Shown: positions 8,621 to 16,766 of the stretch, piece after piece
Position numbering within the stretch: the first letter of the stretch is position 1
How the letters are laid out: the number at the start of each line of letters is the position of its first letter
DNA from: Saprospiraceae bacterium
GTDB lineage: Bacteria > Bacteroidota > Bacteroidia > Chitinophagales > Saprospiraceae
DNA: 64,000 bases
Direction: 5' to 3'
Assembly: GCA_020629965.1 (NCBI GenBank)
Contig: JAHDCG010000006.1
Location: forward strand, 1 to 64,000
Notes under the pieces: generated by a model
The model's database searches: none
The model's input: the letters and a program-made list of their open reading frames with translations, nothing else
What the model was told of the DNA's origin: nothing
Program-made: the position numbers and the translations under genes

Positions 8621-9310
8621 CTATAATTTAGGATACTTCGCGCGTTCCGCTTTGGCAGCTTCCAGCGTCGTTTCCTGCTCGCTGATTTCTTCTTTTTTAC
8701 CGCCTTGCGCCTCCGCGTTTTCTTCCAGCATCTTTTCGGTTTCTTCAATCAACTTTTTCGCCTCTTCAATTTCTTTCAGACCGTCTTCCTTTTCTTTTTC
8801 CAACTTAGACAAGTCTTTATTCAAATCTTTCAACTTGTCTTCTTCGTTGTCCACGATGTTTTCGGTCTTTTCCGCCATGACGCGCATACTCGTGCGGTCG
8901 AGCATATTTTCTACCGCTACGGCTTGGCTCGGGTGGTCGGTTTTATTCAAAAACGCGCCGCCGAGGTCATACCAAACGGTCAAAATCGTCGTTTTTTCCG
9001 CTTCGTTTTCCGCAATGGTCGCGTAAAGGTCAACGGTGTTGTTGCTCAGTTCTTTCATTTTTACGTCATCGGCAAAAAGCTCCTTTGCTTTGTTTTTCTT
9101 GACTTTACCTTTGTATTCTTTAACGATTTTCGACCATTGATTATCGACGATTTTCGGGTCAACGTCGTTATATTTCACCACGAAAGCACTTTTCGTACCC
9201 ATGCTCATGGTTTTTTCGGTCATCACGACCTCGGGAATTTCCTGTGCCTGCACTTGTGTGAAAAGGGCGCAAACGAAAAGCAGTAAGAGAGTAGTTGAGA
9301 ATAATTTCAT
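8621..9310 (-). CDS. Exported coiled-coil protein, function unknown
   Basis: 229 residues from ATG at 9310, selected because it directly begins a signal peptide (MKLFSTTLLLLFVCALFTQVQAQ); an upstream in-frame start would add 14 residues in front of it. Residues 25-140 form a globular part with alternating beta and charged segments (QWSKIVKEYKGKVKKNKAKE). Residues 145-215 are a long heptad-rich coiled coil made almost wholly of E, K, L, D and A. The terminus is short and basic. Periplasmic or envelope location is inferred from the signal. No recognised domain. Confidence 0.75.
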   Translation of the reverse strand: MKLFSTTLLLLFVCALFTQVQAQEIPEVVMTEKTMSMGTKSAFVVKYNDVDPKIVDNQWSKIVKEYKGKVKKNKAKELFADDVKMKELSNNTVDLYATIAENEAEKTTILTVWYDLGGAFLNKTDHPSQAVAVENMLDRTSMRVMAEKTENIVDNEEDKLKDLNKDLSKLEKEKEDGLKEIEEAKKLIEETEKMLEENAEAQGGKKEEISEQETTLEAAKAERAKYPKL

Positions 9311-9670
9311 CAGTATTGGATTTATTTGTGAAAGTTTCGATTTTTTAGTCAAAACGGTGATTTAGCTGAATTAAAATGCAACGCAATCCTGCGCGGCATT
9401 CGGAATAAAGACGCGGCTTTAAAAATCGGTCACATTCACGGCTTTGCGTCGAATCCGGATTACTTTTTGAGTAGTTGGGTAGCAGGTACGGCGTACTTCT
9501 TTAAATTTTGTAAACAACACGAAATATTTCGGCATTCACCGGATTTCTGCAAAAACAAGCACCTCGTATCTTTTACCGTGCAAAAGCAAATTTCTCTCCG
9601 ACCTGTAAGACGCAGTTTTTTGACAAATTGCACAAAAAAGAAAAAATCCTTTCGTTTTCTCAAAAAGTCG

Positions 9671-9678
9671 TATCTTTG
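9671..9678 (+). promoter_or_regulatory. Promoter -7 element (TATCTTTG) for rpsP
   Basis: TATCTTTGCG matches the Bacteroidota TAnnTTTG element, with a T-rich TTTC block 18 nt upstream. Transcription from here would give a leader of about 290 nt before the S16 start codon. The stretch 9311-9670 upstream holds no gene I can support. Confidence 0.65.
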
Positions 9679-9804
9679 CGCCCGATTTGGAAAAACGAAA
9701 ATTCCGATTTGTCGGCGTGCAGTCTGATTACACATTAGCTTACGCAAAAACGATAATTGCGGTTACATTTGCTTTTTTCAAAGTTCCGTTCTTCTATAAA
9801 TCTT

Positions 9805-9960
9805 GTGATAGAGAAATTTTGAAAAACCAAAATCAATTAACAACTTGGTTTTTCAAAATTTCTGTATCACTTTCATAAGATTTGTTGAAGAACCATAAAC
9901 AAATATTTTAGAAAGCCCGCGGTCGGATATTCCGAGGAAGCGGGTTTTGGTTAAACCAAA
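9805..9960 (+). promoter_or_regulatory. Folded rpsP leader: 26-bp hairpin plus two further stems
   Basis: 9805-9830 pairs with 9845-9870 over 26 bp with one mismatch and a 14-nt loop. Next comes a compound hairpin, AAGCCCGC (9913) / GCGGGTTT (9940), with an inner TCGGA/TCCGA stem. Last is a short palindrome TTTGGTTAAACCAAA at 9946-9960, only 13 nt before the ATG and overlapping the previous 3' arm. The last two are mutually exclusive, as in an attenuator or translational switch. Autoregulation by a ribosomal protein is possible but not shown. Confidence 0.6.
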
Positions 9961-9973
9961 TAAATTTCAGACA

Positions 9974-10552
9974 ATGGCAGTAAAGATTCGTTTACAACGC
10001 AGAGGTCGCAAAAAGGCGCCTTTTTATCACATCGTTATCGCTGACGCCCGCGCGCCTCGTGACGGTGCTTTCATCGAAAAAATCGGAACGTACAATCCGA
10101 TGACCAAGCCGGCAACCATCGACCTCGATAACGATCGCGCATTCCAATGGTTAAAAGACGGTGCTCAACCCACCGACACGGCGCGCGCTATCCTGCGCTT
10201 TAAAGGTGTGATGTACCGCAAACACCTGCAACGCGGGGTGGACAAAGGTGCCCTGACCCAAGAGCAGGCAGACGCAAAATACAACGAGTGGTCGGAAGAG
10301 AAAAACGCTCGCGTACAAGCGCGCTTCGATGCGACGGCAGCAGAGAAAGAAGAATTCCGCAAAATGGTAGCGGGTAAAACTCCTGCGAAAAAAGCAGCAC
10401 CGGTCGAAGAAACCGTAGCCGCACCGACCGCAGAAGCTACCGAAGAAGCAGCTCCCGCCGAGCCGGAAAGCGAAACTTCCGCACTCGACGCGGCAGTAGA
10501 GCAGGCAGCCGTAGAAGCTGACCCGAAGGCTGAGGAGGAGAAAGAGGCTTAG
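9974..10552 (+). CDS. rpsP: 30S ribosomal protein S16
   Basis: 192 residues from ATG at 9974, which gives the invariant start [20 protein letters not shown]. The S16 core occupies roughly residues 1-85 ([17 protein letters not shown]). A long tail rich in Ala, Glu and Pro follows to the end; such acidic extensions are usual for Bacteroidota S16, which are about twice the length of Escherichia coli S16. In many bacteria rpsP is followed by rimM and trmD. Here a terminator comes directly after it, so it is monocistronic. The upstream leader is strongly folded (see 9805-9960). Confidence 0.97.
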   Translation: MAVKIRLQRRGRKKAPFYHIVIADARAPRDGAFIEKIGTYNPMTKPATIDLDNDRAFQWLKDGAQPTDTARAILRFKGVMYRKHLQRGVDKGALTQEQADAKYNEWSEEKNARVQARFDATAAEKEEFRKMVAGKTPAKKAAPVEETVAAPTAEATEEAAPAEPESETSALDAAVEQAAVEADPKAEEEKEA

Positions 10553-10628
10553 GTTTTATTGAGACTTTAGATATCAGACATTAGATTTTAGACTTTTAGC
10601 GGTTTTTATCCGGTGTTTATACGATATA

Positions 10629-10664
10629 AAAAGAGGTTGTCCGTTTTTTCGGGCAGCCTCTTTG
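10629..10664. terminator. Bidirectional terminator after rpsP
   Basis: AGAGGTTGTCCG pairs with CGGGCAGCCTCT through a T6 loop, with flanking A5 and T3 runs. It can end rpsP from the left and the epimerase gene (stop at 10707, minus) from the right. The preceding 10564-10595 holds a degenerate TTAGA heptamer run. Confidence 0.75.
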
Positions 10665-10706
10665 TAATTAGTAACCGCGACCTTCAGGTCGGCATGACAA
10701 AACGAA

Positions 10707-11777
10707 TTAAAAGTCACCGTCGCTCAAACCCAAACCCGGCGCATCCGTCGGCTCCAGCCATCCGTTTTCGAGCGTAAATAACTTCCCGGCAAAGGGGTCG
10801 TTGATAAAATCCAAATGCCCGTCCAAGTCTGCAAACTGAATGTTTAAGCGGCTGAGCGCAAAGTGAATGCCCGCCGAAATGCCCAAAGCACATTCGTCGA
10901 TGCAGCCAATCATCACCTCTTTGCGGGCGGCTTTGGCAACGGAGTTGATGTGCATTCCGACCTGAATACCGCCGACTTTTTGCAGTTTGATATTCACCAT
11001 GTCCACCTTTTCGTGGCGCACGAGACGGAAGGTATCGGTCAGGGTTTTCAGACTCTCGTCCGCCATGACGGGGATGAGCGTTTCCTCCGCTACCGCCTGA
11101 TAATTTTCTTCTTTTAAAATGTGCATCGGCTGCTCGAAAATCTGAATATCCGCCTTTTCGGTTGCGGTCGCAAACTGTATCGCCTGCCCCGCCGTGTAGC
11201 CCTGATTGCCGTCGAAACGTAAAATGACATCGGGAAAACGCTCTTTCACTTTCAGCATTCGCTCGATGTCCGCCTCCAAATTCAAGCCGCCTTTGATTTT
11301 GATAATGCCGAAACCCGCCGCGACAAATTCCTCCGCTTCCGCCATTGTTTCCGCCAAATCACAAATCCCGATGGTAATACTCGTCGCAATTTTGTGTCGA
11401 TAGCCGCCCAAAAATTTATACAAAGGCACATCCGCTTTTTTAGAGACCAAATCGAAAATCGCCAAATCGACCATGGCCCGCGCCGAGGATTTGCCCGCCA
11501 AGAGCAAGGTTAAATCTTCCGCAATTTCCGCATAACCAAACGGGTCTTTCCCGAGCAAATACGGCTCGATGACCTCCGTAATCGCCGCTGCCACCGCCTC
11601 GGGGGTCTCGCCCGTCACAGGCACATCGGGCGCCGCACAGCCGTAGCCGACTAAGCCGATGTCCGTTTCCAATTTCAAAATAAAATTGACGGCAAAAGAC
11701 ACGGTTTCGTAAGCGATAACGTAGGGTTTGCGGAGTTTTAAATCCAAACGCTCGTAAGTGACGCGGGTTATTTTCAT
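10707..11777 (-). CDS. Enolase-superfamily epimerase (dipeptide epimerase / N-acetyl-D-glutamate racemase-like)
   Basis: 356 residues, the usual length for the L-Ala-D/L-Glu epimerase group of the muconate-lactonising subgroup. Visible catalytic set: K160-I-K162 (KxK acid/base), metal ligands D189 (FDGNQGY), E215 (FEQP) and D240 (ADES), the second base in K264-L-Q-K-V-G-G, and the DLDGHLD motif near 318. Such enzymes remove and return a proton alpha to a carboxylate. Family members act on dipeptides from murein recycling. The DgcA branch, encoded next to DgcN, racemises N-acetyl-D-glutamate. The DUF1611 neighbour favours the DgcA-like role here. Substrate is not proven. Confidence 0.85.
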   Translation of the reverse strand: MKITRVTYERLDLKLRKPYVIAYETVSFAVNFILKLETDIGLVGYGCAAPDVPVTGETPEAVAAAITEVIEPYLLGKDPFGYAEIAEDLTLLLAGKSSARAMVDLAIFDLVSKKADVPLYKFLGGYRHKIATSITIGICDLAETMAEAEEFVAAGFGIIKIKGGLNLEADIERMLKVKERFPDVILRFDGNQGYTAGQAIQFATATEKADIQIFEQPMHILKEENYQAVAEETLIPVMADESLKTLTDTFRLVRHEKVDMVNIKLQKVGGIQVGMHINSVAKAARKEVMIGCIDECALGISAGIHFALSRLNIQFADLDGHLDFINDPFAGKLFTLENGWLEPTDAPGLGLSDGDF

Positions 11778-11829
11778 GGGGAAAAAGGTTGAGAGGTTGT
11801 GAGGTTGGGTAGTTGTGAGGTTGGGGCGG

Positions 11830-11868
11830 CTTACTCACAGGGTGACTCGAAGTCACCTTTTGAGTAAG
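11830..11868. other. Nested perfect hairpin between epimerase and DUF1611 genes
   Basis: CTTACTCA (11830) pairs with TGAGTAAG (11861), and inside it GGTGACT pairs with AGTCACC. It lies in the 277-bp gap upstream of the epimerase start, together with a GAGGTTGTGAGGTTGG-type repeat (11787-11824). It may process or partially stop the transcript. Confidence 0.5.
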
Positions 11869-11980
11869 ACGTTCCAACCGATTTTTACATAAGCAATCGA
11901 ATAGACACAAGAAAACCGTTTTATGACTCCGCCGGAGGCGGGAGAATGTGAGGCACGAGGTGCAACCTCGCGCTAACTGC

Positions 11981-12046
11981 GATTTTACGAAGTAAAATCC
12001 AAATCATAACCTATCATAATCATCTTAAAAATCAGGTTCAAAAAAA
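11981..12046. repeat. Dispersed repeat with small hairpin, copy 2
   Basis: GATTTTAC-GAA-GTAAAATC hairpin followed by AAATCATAACC and AAAATCAGGTT blocks, as at 250-307. It ends 9 bp before the stop codon of the DUF1611 gene. Confidence 0.6.
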
Positions 12047-12054
12047 TTATATTT

Positions 12055-13131
12055 TTATCCTCTGACCAACTCCCGCAAAACATTTACCAATCCCTCCGCT
12101 CCGTGTTCCAACACATCAAAGCAAGGCAGCCCGGTTTCCTGCGTAATTTTTTCACATTCCGCCGGTATTTCCTCCGTCTTCATGTTTTCGTGATTGAGCG
12201 TGACGGCAACGACTTTTTTGCCGGAAATCGTTTCGATGGCGTTGATTTGCTCGGGCAAAGAATGCAAGCGGTAGCCGGGAAAACCGTCGTATTCCAAGCG
12301 GCGCGGCGCGTGTTGCAGCACCACGTAATCGGGGCGACCCGCCGCCAAAATCTCGAAACCGCCGGGGTACGCGGGGTTCATCAGACTGCCCTGCCCTTCG
12401 ATGACGATGACGTCGGGTTTTTCGTTTTTCCACGCCGATACGACCGCGTGCTCGATTTCGCCCGACACAAAATCATTGATGCAGGAGTCCATAATCATCG
12501 AATATTTCGCGCCCTGCATCCAGCCCGTTTGCCCGGTGCCGATCATTTCCGCCTTCAATCCGTCGTTGCGAAAACCGTGGACAATCATCCAGGCGGTCGT
12601 GCGCTTACCGACGGCGGAGTCGGTGCCGAGTACCGCCAATTTTAAGCATTCGACCTGCTCGATTTCGCCCGTAAAAAAATGCAAATCGTCGCGGTCGGGG
12701 GTCTTGCGCACGTCTTTAATCGTGCAGCCGTTTTCCGCCGCCAAGGCGTTGAGTTCCGCATCTTTGGTCAAAAAATCGTGGAGTCCGCTCGCCACGTTCA
12801 TTTTGCGGCGCAGTGCTTTTTTGATTTCGTCCTTCGCCTCTTTCGGCAAACGACCACCGTCGGGTGCCAAACCGATGACAAAGTTTTTGACTGCGACCTT
12901 TTGCGCGTCCAAAGCTCGCATCGCCGCGTCAAAATCTTTATAAATTATAATGCCGTTGGGGCGATTATCCAAAACTTTGCCCGCGTCATTGCCCGCATAT
13001 TTTGCGTCGATAACGCCGACGACTTCGTAGCGTTCGGTAAAGCGCACCAGGCCGTGCGCGGTTTTACCCTCGGGCGTATTGAATGCACCTTGACAGTAAA
13101 CTATTGCGGTGCCGGAAATTGATTTCTTCAT
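12055..13131 (-). CDS. DUF1611 P-loop protein, DgcN-like (D-glutamate N-acetyltransferase family)
   Basis: 358 residues. An N-terminal Rossmann-like part (ANY-type GVIDAKYAGNDAGKVL, residues 35-55) is followed by a P-loop domain with Walker A near 169-178 (GTDSAVGKRT), a GTGQTGWMQG loop near 198 and a VIVIEGQGSL strand. This matches the DUF1611 family. DgcN of that family, described in marine bacteria, acetylates D-glutamate, and the partner enolase-family racemase DgcA converts the product to the L form. The epimerase downstream fits that pair. It sits 77 bp downstream of the PLP-enzyme gene and 277 bp upstream of the epimerase. DgcN activity is inferred from family and context. Confidence 0.8.
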   Translation of the reverse strand: MKKSISGTAIVYCQGAFNTPEGKTAHGLVRFTERYEVVGVIDAKYAGNDAGKVLDNRPNGIIIYKDFDAAMRALDAQKVAVKNFVIGLAPDGGRLPKEAKDEIKKALRRKMNVASGLHDFLTKDAELNALAAENGCTIKDVRKTPDRDDLHFFTGEIEQVECLKLAVLGTDSAVGKRTTAWMIVHGFRNDGLKAEMIGTGQTGWMQGAKYSMIMDSCINDFVSGEIEHAVVSAWKNEKPDVIVIEGQGSLMNPAYPGGFEILAAGRPDYVVLQHAPRRLEYDGFPGYRLHSLPEQINAIETISGKKVVAVTLNHENMKTEEIPAECEKITQETGLPCFDVLEHGAEGLVNVLRELVRG

Positions 13132-13208
13132 GTTTATTCGTTGATTTGTTTATTTGTTTATTTGAGGCAAGCGGCTCTCCCCTCTCACCTTTTCCCCTCT
13201 CTCCTTTT

Positions 13209-14270
13209 TTAGTCTTTCGCTGTCAAAATCGCCACGTATCGCCCCGCTTCCAAAGGCGTTTTTTCGTGCAATTCCAACAGTCCGATGAGACCCGCCGTTG
13301 AAGCGGGCAGGATGCGGTAGCCTTCTTTTTTACGCAAAAAAGCACTCATTTCGCGCATCTCTTTGTCGCTGACGTGAAAGGCTTCGCCGCCTGAAGTCCG
13401 CACTGCGTAAAGGGCCTCTTCGCCGTCGAAACTGTGCCAATTTATCAGCGGTTCATTATATTTTGTTTCTTTAATTTTTGTGGGGTCGAGGTCTTTGCAG
13501 TACTCCAAACCGGCGGTAAACGACTGTACAATCGGATTTTTGCGGGTAGAAGACGCGGCAATCATTTTCGGAATTTGCGAAGTCTTGCCGCGTTTGTACA
13601 GCGTCACAAAACCGCGATAAATGCCCGCCAACAGCGTTCCGTTCGAGACGGGCACGGCGCAGTATTTGGGCGCGTCGCCGAGCGTGTCGTAGATTTCGTG
13701 TGCGATTTGGGCGTAGGCGGAAATTTGCAGCGGCGTATTGGCACCGCCCGGATTGGCGTCGTACCAACCTTGCTTTGCGGCCTCCGCACTGCTCGCACTC
13801 ACCACGTCTTCGTAGCTGCCGGGCAAACGCACAATAATCGCGCCGCGCTCTTTCATTTCCGTGATGCGGTCGGTGTGATAGTCCTCGGGTATGTAAACCA
13901 TGCAGCGCAGACCCGCCAAATTTGCGGCTAAAGACACCGCCACGCCGTAATTTCCGCAGGTCGCCAAAGCAATCGTGTCGTACTCGCGGCGTAGTGCATC
14001 GTGTACCTGCGCGAAGGCGATGCGGTCTTTTTGGGTGCCCGTCGGGTTATCGCCTTCATACTTGACGTAGAGTTGGCGCAGGTTAAATTCGCGCTCGGCA
14101 ACCTTCAGCCGCCCGAGACCCGTATCGCCGACCTCGGTGCTGATAATATCTTCGTAAGACTCTAAGCGGTCGGTCAGCGATTTGTCGGTGTTGCGCACAA
14201 ATTTTGCGAGATTTTCCGACTCTTCGGAGACTTTATTTTCGGCGGATTGTACGCAGTCTCTTAGGTTCAT
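13209..14270 (-). CDS. PLP-dependent fold-type II enzyme (threonine synthase / serine dehydratase-like)
   Basis: 353 residues. The PLP lysine is K81 in GDNPTGTQKDRIA, the phosphate-cofactor loop is ATCGNYGVAVS at about 103-113, and the SxxTAGLIG segment near the C-terminus closes the site. This is the tryptophan-synthase-beta superfamily. It lacks the N-terminal domain of classical threonine synthase. Possible reactions are beta-replacement or elimination on a hydroxy- or thio-amino acid; the substrate cannot be read from sequence. First gene of a likely three-gene unit with the DgcN-like and epimerase genes. A pyrimidine tract (CTCTCTCC type) abuts its stop codon. Confidence 0.8.
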   Translation of the reverse strand: MNLRDCVQSAENKVSEESENLAKFVRNTDKSLTDRLESYEDIISTEVGDTGLGRLKVAEREFNLRQLYVKYEGDNPTGTQKDRIAFAQVHDALRREYDTIALATCGNYGVAVSLAANLAGLRCMVYIPEDYHTDRITEMKERGAIIVRLPGSYEDVVSASSAEAAKQGWYDANPGGANTPLQISAYAQIAHEIYDTLGDAPKYCAVPVSNGTLLAGIYRGFVTLYKRGKTSQIPKMIAASSTRKNPIVQSFTAGLEYCKDLDPTKIKETKYNEPLINWHSFDGEEALYAVRTSGGEAFHVSDKEMREMSAFLRKKEGYRILPASTAGLIGLLELHEKTPLEAGRYVAILTAKD

Positions 14271-14280
14271 TTATTTTTTT

Positions 14281-14568
14281 GTTGAGGTGTTGAGTTGTTG
14301 AATCGTTGAATCAAATCTCATTCGGGTAATACATTTAACATGATTTGAGTGTATAACGAAAAAAGGTTAAATCGTTTTACCGAAGAGGTGTTGAATCGTT
14401 GAGGTATTGAATTGTTGAATCGAATCTCACGCTGTCACACGGCAGATACCCCGCTATAACCGATATCTAAGCAATTTTGTTAAGTGTCGAGTCACGGAGA
14501 ATTTCGCATTACAGCAATGAGTTTACGAAATGTGCGCTCAACGATTCAACAACTCAACAATTCAGCAA
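14281..14568. repeat. GTTGAATC-type repeat with 21-bp inverted arms
   Basis: TGTTGAGTTGTTGAATCGTTG at 14288-14308 has an exact reverse complement at 14539-14559. A third, direct degenerate copy is at 14388-14427. The 359-bp gap between the two minus-strand genes is filled by this structure, with no supported ORF. Confidence 0.75.
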
Positions 14569-14571
14569 TTC

Positions 14572-14607
14572 AAAAAAAAGGAGCACCCTCCGAAAAGAAT
14601 GCCCCTC
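14572..14607 (-). terminator. Probable terminator
   Basis: On the minus strand AGGGGCA pairs with TGCTCCT (one G-T pair) and is followed by T8, 23 bp beyond the stop of the lipoprotein gene ending at 14630. Confidence 0.55.
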
Positions 14608-14629
14608 AAAATAACTGTATTAAAAATCT

Positions 14630-15541
14630 TTAACGCAGACGAAAACCTACCGCGCCGATTAAACCCAAATCGGAGTAAACCAAAGCGCGGTACGCACCTT
14701 TTTCCAATTTGGTTTCCAAATCGTGTTTCATTTCAAGGCGTTGATTTGTGCCCAAAGTAACGGTTTTGCTTTCCTGTGCGATGAAGCTGTAAGCCGCGCC
14801 GCGTTTGGGTTTTATCGTTGCATTTATCGGGTTATTCGACTTAATCGGTACGCCCGTTTTTGCGTTGCGAATGACGAAATAAAGCTGCACTTCACCCTGC
14901 ACCTGCTCGGGTACGTCGTTGAGGTCGAAGTCCATGAGGACAGTGCGGGCGCGGTTATTACTGCCTGTCGTTTTGTTGTTATTTTTCAATGTTTCAAAAC
15001 GCAGGTTCGTAGCTTTTACTCCGTCGATGCGGCGTTGGTCGAGTTCTTCTTCCATGCCGCGCACCAAGAGTTTGAGGTCTTCGATTTCGTATTGCAAAGC
15101 TTCATTTGCGGCACCGGCGGCGTCCAAATCGTCAATCAGACCGTCTTTTTCGATGCCCAATTTGGTAATTTCATCCCGCATTCCGGCTACGATTTTTTCG
15201 TATTCGGCTTTGGTTTGTTGCAGTTGCGCCACCTCCGCGCCGAGGGCTGCCGCGTTCTTTTCCGCCTTGCCCGCTTTTTTGCGCATGGCGGCGACTTCCT
15301 CGTCTTTCGAGGCAATCATAGCGTTGGCTTTTTCGATGCCGGCGGTCAGCGTGTCGGCGGTTTCGACCATTTCGCCGTACAGATTTTGCAGGCTGTCGAT
15401 GCTTGACAAAAGCATTTTCTTTTCTTTTTCCAAAGCATCGACCGCTGTGGTATCGGGTTCGGAAGCGCATCCGTTGAAGAAAATACCGAAAGAAACACAC
15501 ACCGCCAAAGCGATGATAAATACCGAAAAGTTGTTTTTCAT
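14630..15541 (-). CDS. Coiled-coil lipoprotein
   Basis: 303 residues. Lipoprotein signal with lipobox FNGC (Cys at about 25). Residues 35-190 form an almost unbroken coiled coil (heptads rich in E, K, A, L). From about residue 200 a compact beta-rich C-terminal domain begins (LMDFDLNDVPEQVQGEVQLYFVI ... GLIGAVGFRLR). The layout, lipid anchor plus long coil plus small beta domain, suggests a spacer or tether in the periplasm. No family recognised. It is flanked by a terminator below and a palindromic repeat above. Confidence 0.7.
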   Translation of the reverse strand: MKNNFSVFIIALAVCVSFGIFFNGCASEPDTTAVDALEKEKKMLLSSIDSLQNLYGEMVETADTLTAGIEKANAMIASKDEEVAAMRKKAGKAEKNAAALGAEVAQLQQTKAEYEKIVAGMRDEITKLGIEKDGLIDDLDAAGAANEALQYEIEDLKLLVRGMEEELDQRRIDGVKATNLRFETLKNNNKTTGSNNRARTVLMDFDLNDVPEQVQGEVQLYFVIRNAKTGVPIKSNNPINATIKPKRGAAYSFIAQESKTVTLGTNQRLEMKHDLETKLEKGAYRALVYSDLGLIGAVGFRLR

Positions 15542-15590
15542 TTTAGGGAAAATTGATTTGAGTATGTATTAAATCAGAGCGTTTGTTCGC

Positions 15591-15667
15591 TTCGTAGCGT
15601 CGATTTTAATCGACCTGCTATTACTTTAAAAGTTAAATAGCCTATCGACTAAAGTCGATGCTACGAA
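15591..15667. repeat. 75-bp dispersed palindromic element, copy 1
   Basis: Outer arms TTCGTAGC / GCTACGAA enclose two small hairpins: TCGATTTTAATCGA on the left and TCGACTAAAGTCGA on the right, joined by CCTGCTATTACTTTAAAAG. A second copy with the same three-part plan is at 25281-25358. It lies in the 410-bp gap upstream of the lipoprotein gene. Confidence 0.8.
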
Positions 15668-15741
15668 CAGGCAAAACATATTTCTCTGTTTGTTTTTGCA
15701 CACTTACTTGATTTTTATTTGAGTTAAATTTCAAAAAAACA

Positions 15742-15809
15742 GGCGGAAAGTTCACCGTTACAAACCATTTTGAAAGACGACGAAGGCTTCAAATTAATTT
15801 CTTTCCGCC
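15742..15809. other. Stem-loop element, terminator-like on both strands
   Basis: GGCGGAAAG at 15742 pairs with CTTTCCGCC at 15801. The 50-nt interior holds a second stem, TTTGAA / TTCAAA. T8 follows on the plus strand and T7 on the minus strand. It may end the 15952-16635 gene. Confidence 0.5.
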
Positions 15810-15828
15810 ATAGAGTTTTTTTTGTTTT

Positions 15829-15903
15829 GTTTAGGCGTTTATGCGTTTAATCGTTTAGGTGCGACGGGCGATTAAACGCCTAAACTTGCTAAACTTTTAA
15901 ACA
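15829..15903. repeat. GTTTAGGC octamer array with inverted arm
   Basis: Three to four units of GTTTAGGC/GTTTATGC/GTTTAATC are followed after a GTGCGACGGGC centre by the complement (ATTAAACGCCTAAACTTGC). Same family as 7838-8011 and 31272-31365. Confidence 0.75.
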
Positions 15904-15951
15904 ACAAAGACGACCGTTTTATTTTCGGTCACAATTTTTTTTCCAATCACT

Positions 15952-16635
15952 TTACGCCTCGACTTCCGCTGCTTCCGCGATGACCAAATCGAAGGCGACT
16001 TCTTCCGAGTTCATCGGTAAATCGTGCATCCAATACTCCGAAGAAAAGGTTTTGATTTTGAAAACGCCGTTGCCTTGTGCTTCGACATCCGACCGCCAGA
16101 TAATTTTCTCCGCATCGTAAAAAGGCAGTTCGCCGCTCAGTTGCTCCTCGTACAGACGGGCGATAACCGAGTGACCGCCGAGTGCCGGTGCGAGGGCGCG
16201 GAGGATGATTTCTGCGGTAGGTTGCGCGTCGTTTTTGAGGGTCAAAGTCAGTTCGACCTCCACCGCTTTACAGCTCGGAAATTTGCCGTTGTAGGCTTTG
16301 TACAGAAATTGATTGACGTTGTAGAGTTCGTGCTGCAACTCGATTTCGGGGTACTCTTCGGGGATTTTGTCCTCCTGCATATCGTGCGCGAGTTGCTGTA
16401 TTTGTCCGTCGCTGAGGTGCTCGGACAGGCGGTATTTCAACACGATTTCCGCGCTCTGCTGCGGGTCTTCGTCGGAGAGAGCCATGCGGGTCATTTCGAC
16501 GACCTCGGCATCGGTCACGCCGTCTGCCAAACCCGTTTCTTCCAAGATATTTTTGTAGTCTTGTTGCGACCACGCGCCGGGCATTTCGTCGATGAGTTTA
16601 CGCCCGTGAATTTGAATTGTACCTGAAATTTTCAT
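15952..16635 (-). CDS. Cytoplasmic hypothetical protein
   Basis: 227 residues with no signal peptide or membrane segment. Residues 20-115 are helical and acidic (DPQQSAEIVLKYRLSEHLSDGQIQQLAHDM). Residues 120-225 are mixed alpha/beta (PSCKAVEVELTLTL, SSEYWMHDLPMNSEEVAFDLVIAEA). No family recognised. The neighbours do not help: an unrelated lipoprotein lies downstream and a T9SS protein upstream. The start codon is the first ATG, and the protein then reads MKISGTIQIHGRKLIDEMPG. A possible terminator element lies at 15742-15809. Confidence 0.65.
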   Translation of the reverse strand: MKISGTIQIHGRKLIDEMPGAWSQQDYKNILEETGLADGVTDAEVVEMTRMALSDEDPQQSAEIVLKYRLSEHLSDGQIQQLAHDMQEDKIPEEYPEIELQHELYNVNQFLYKAYNGKFPSCKAVEVELTLTLKNDAQPTAEIILRALAPALGGHSVIARLYEEQLSGELPFYDAEKIIWRSDVEAQGNGVFKIKTFSSEYWMHDLPMNSEEVAFDLVIAEAAEVEA

Positions 16636-16766
16636 ATTGCTGTCTTTTTAGATTTTTCGTTTCCGAAACCCTCACGTTTTTGTGAAAATCGGAATAAAGA
16701 CAGGGGAAAGAAAATCGGTCACATGGTTGGGTGAGATTTTTTTTGTTTTTATTGCAAACAGCAACG

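Noticed and set aside
9687-9878. A 63-residue ORF in the rpsP leader
   Set aside because: It runs through the long hairpin, so its sequence is explained by the inverted repeat; no ribosome-binding site or domain sense was seen.
15952-16635. A possible T6SS or TA role for the hypothetical cytoplasmic protein
   Set aside because: No neighbouring partner gene and no motif supports it; left as unknown.
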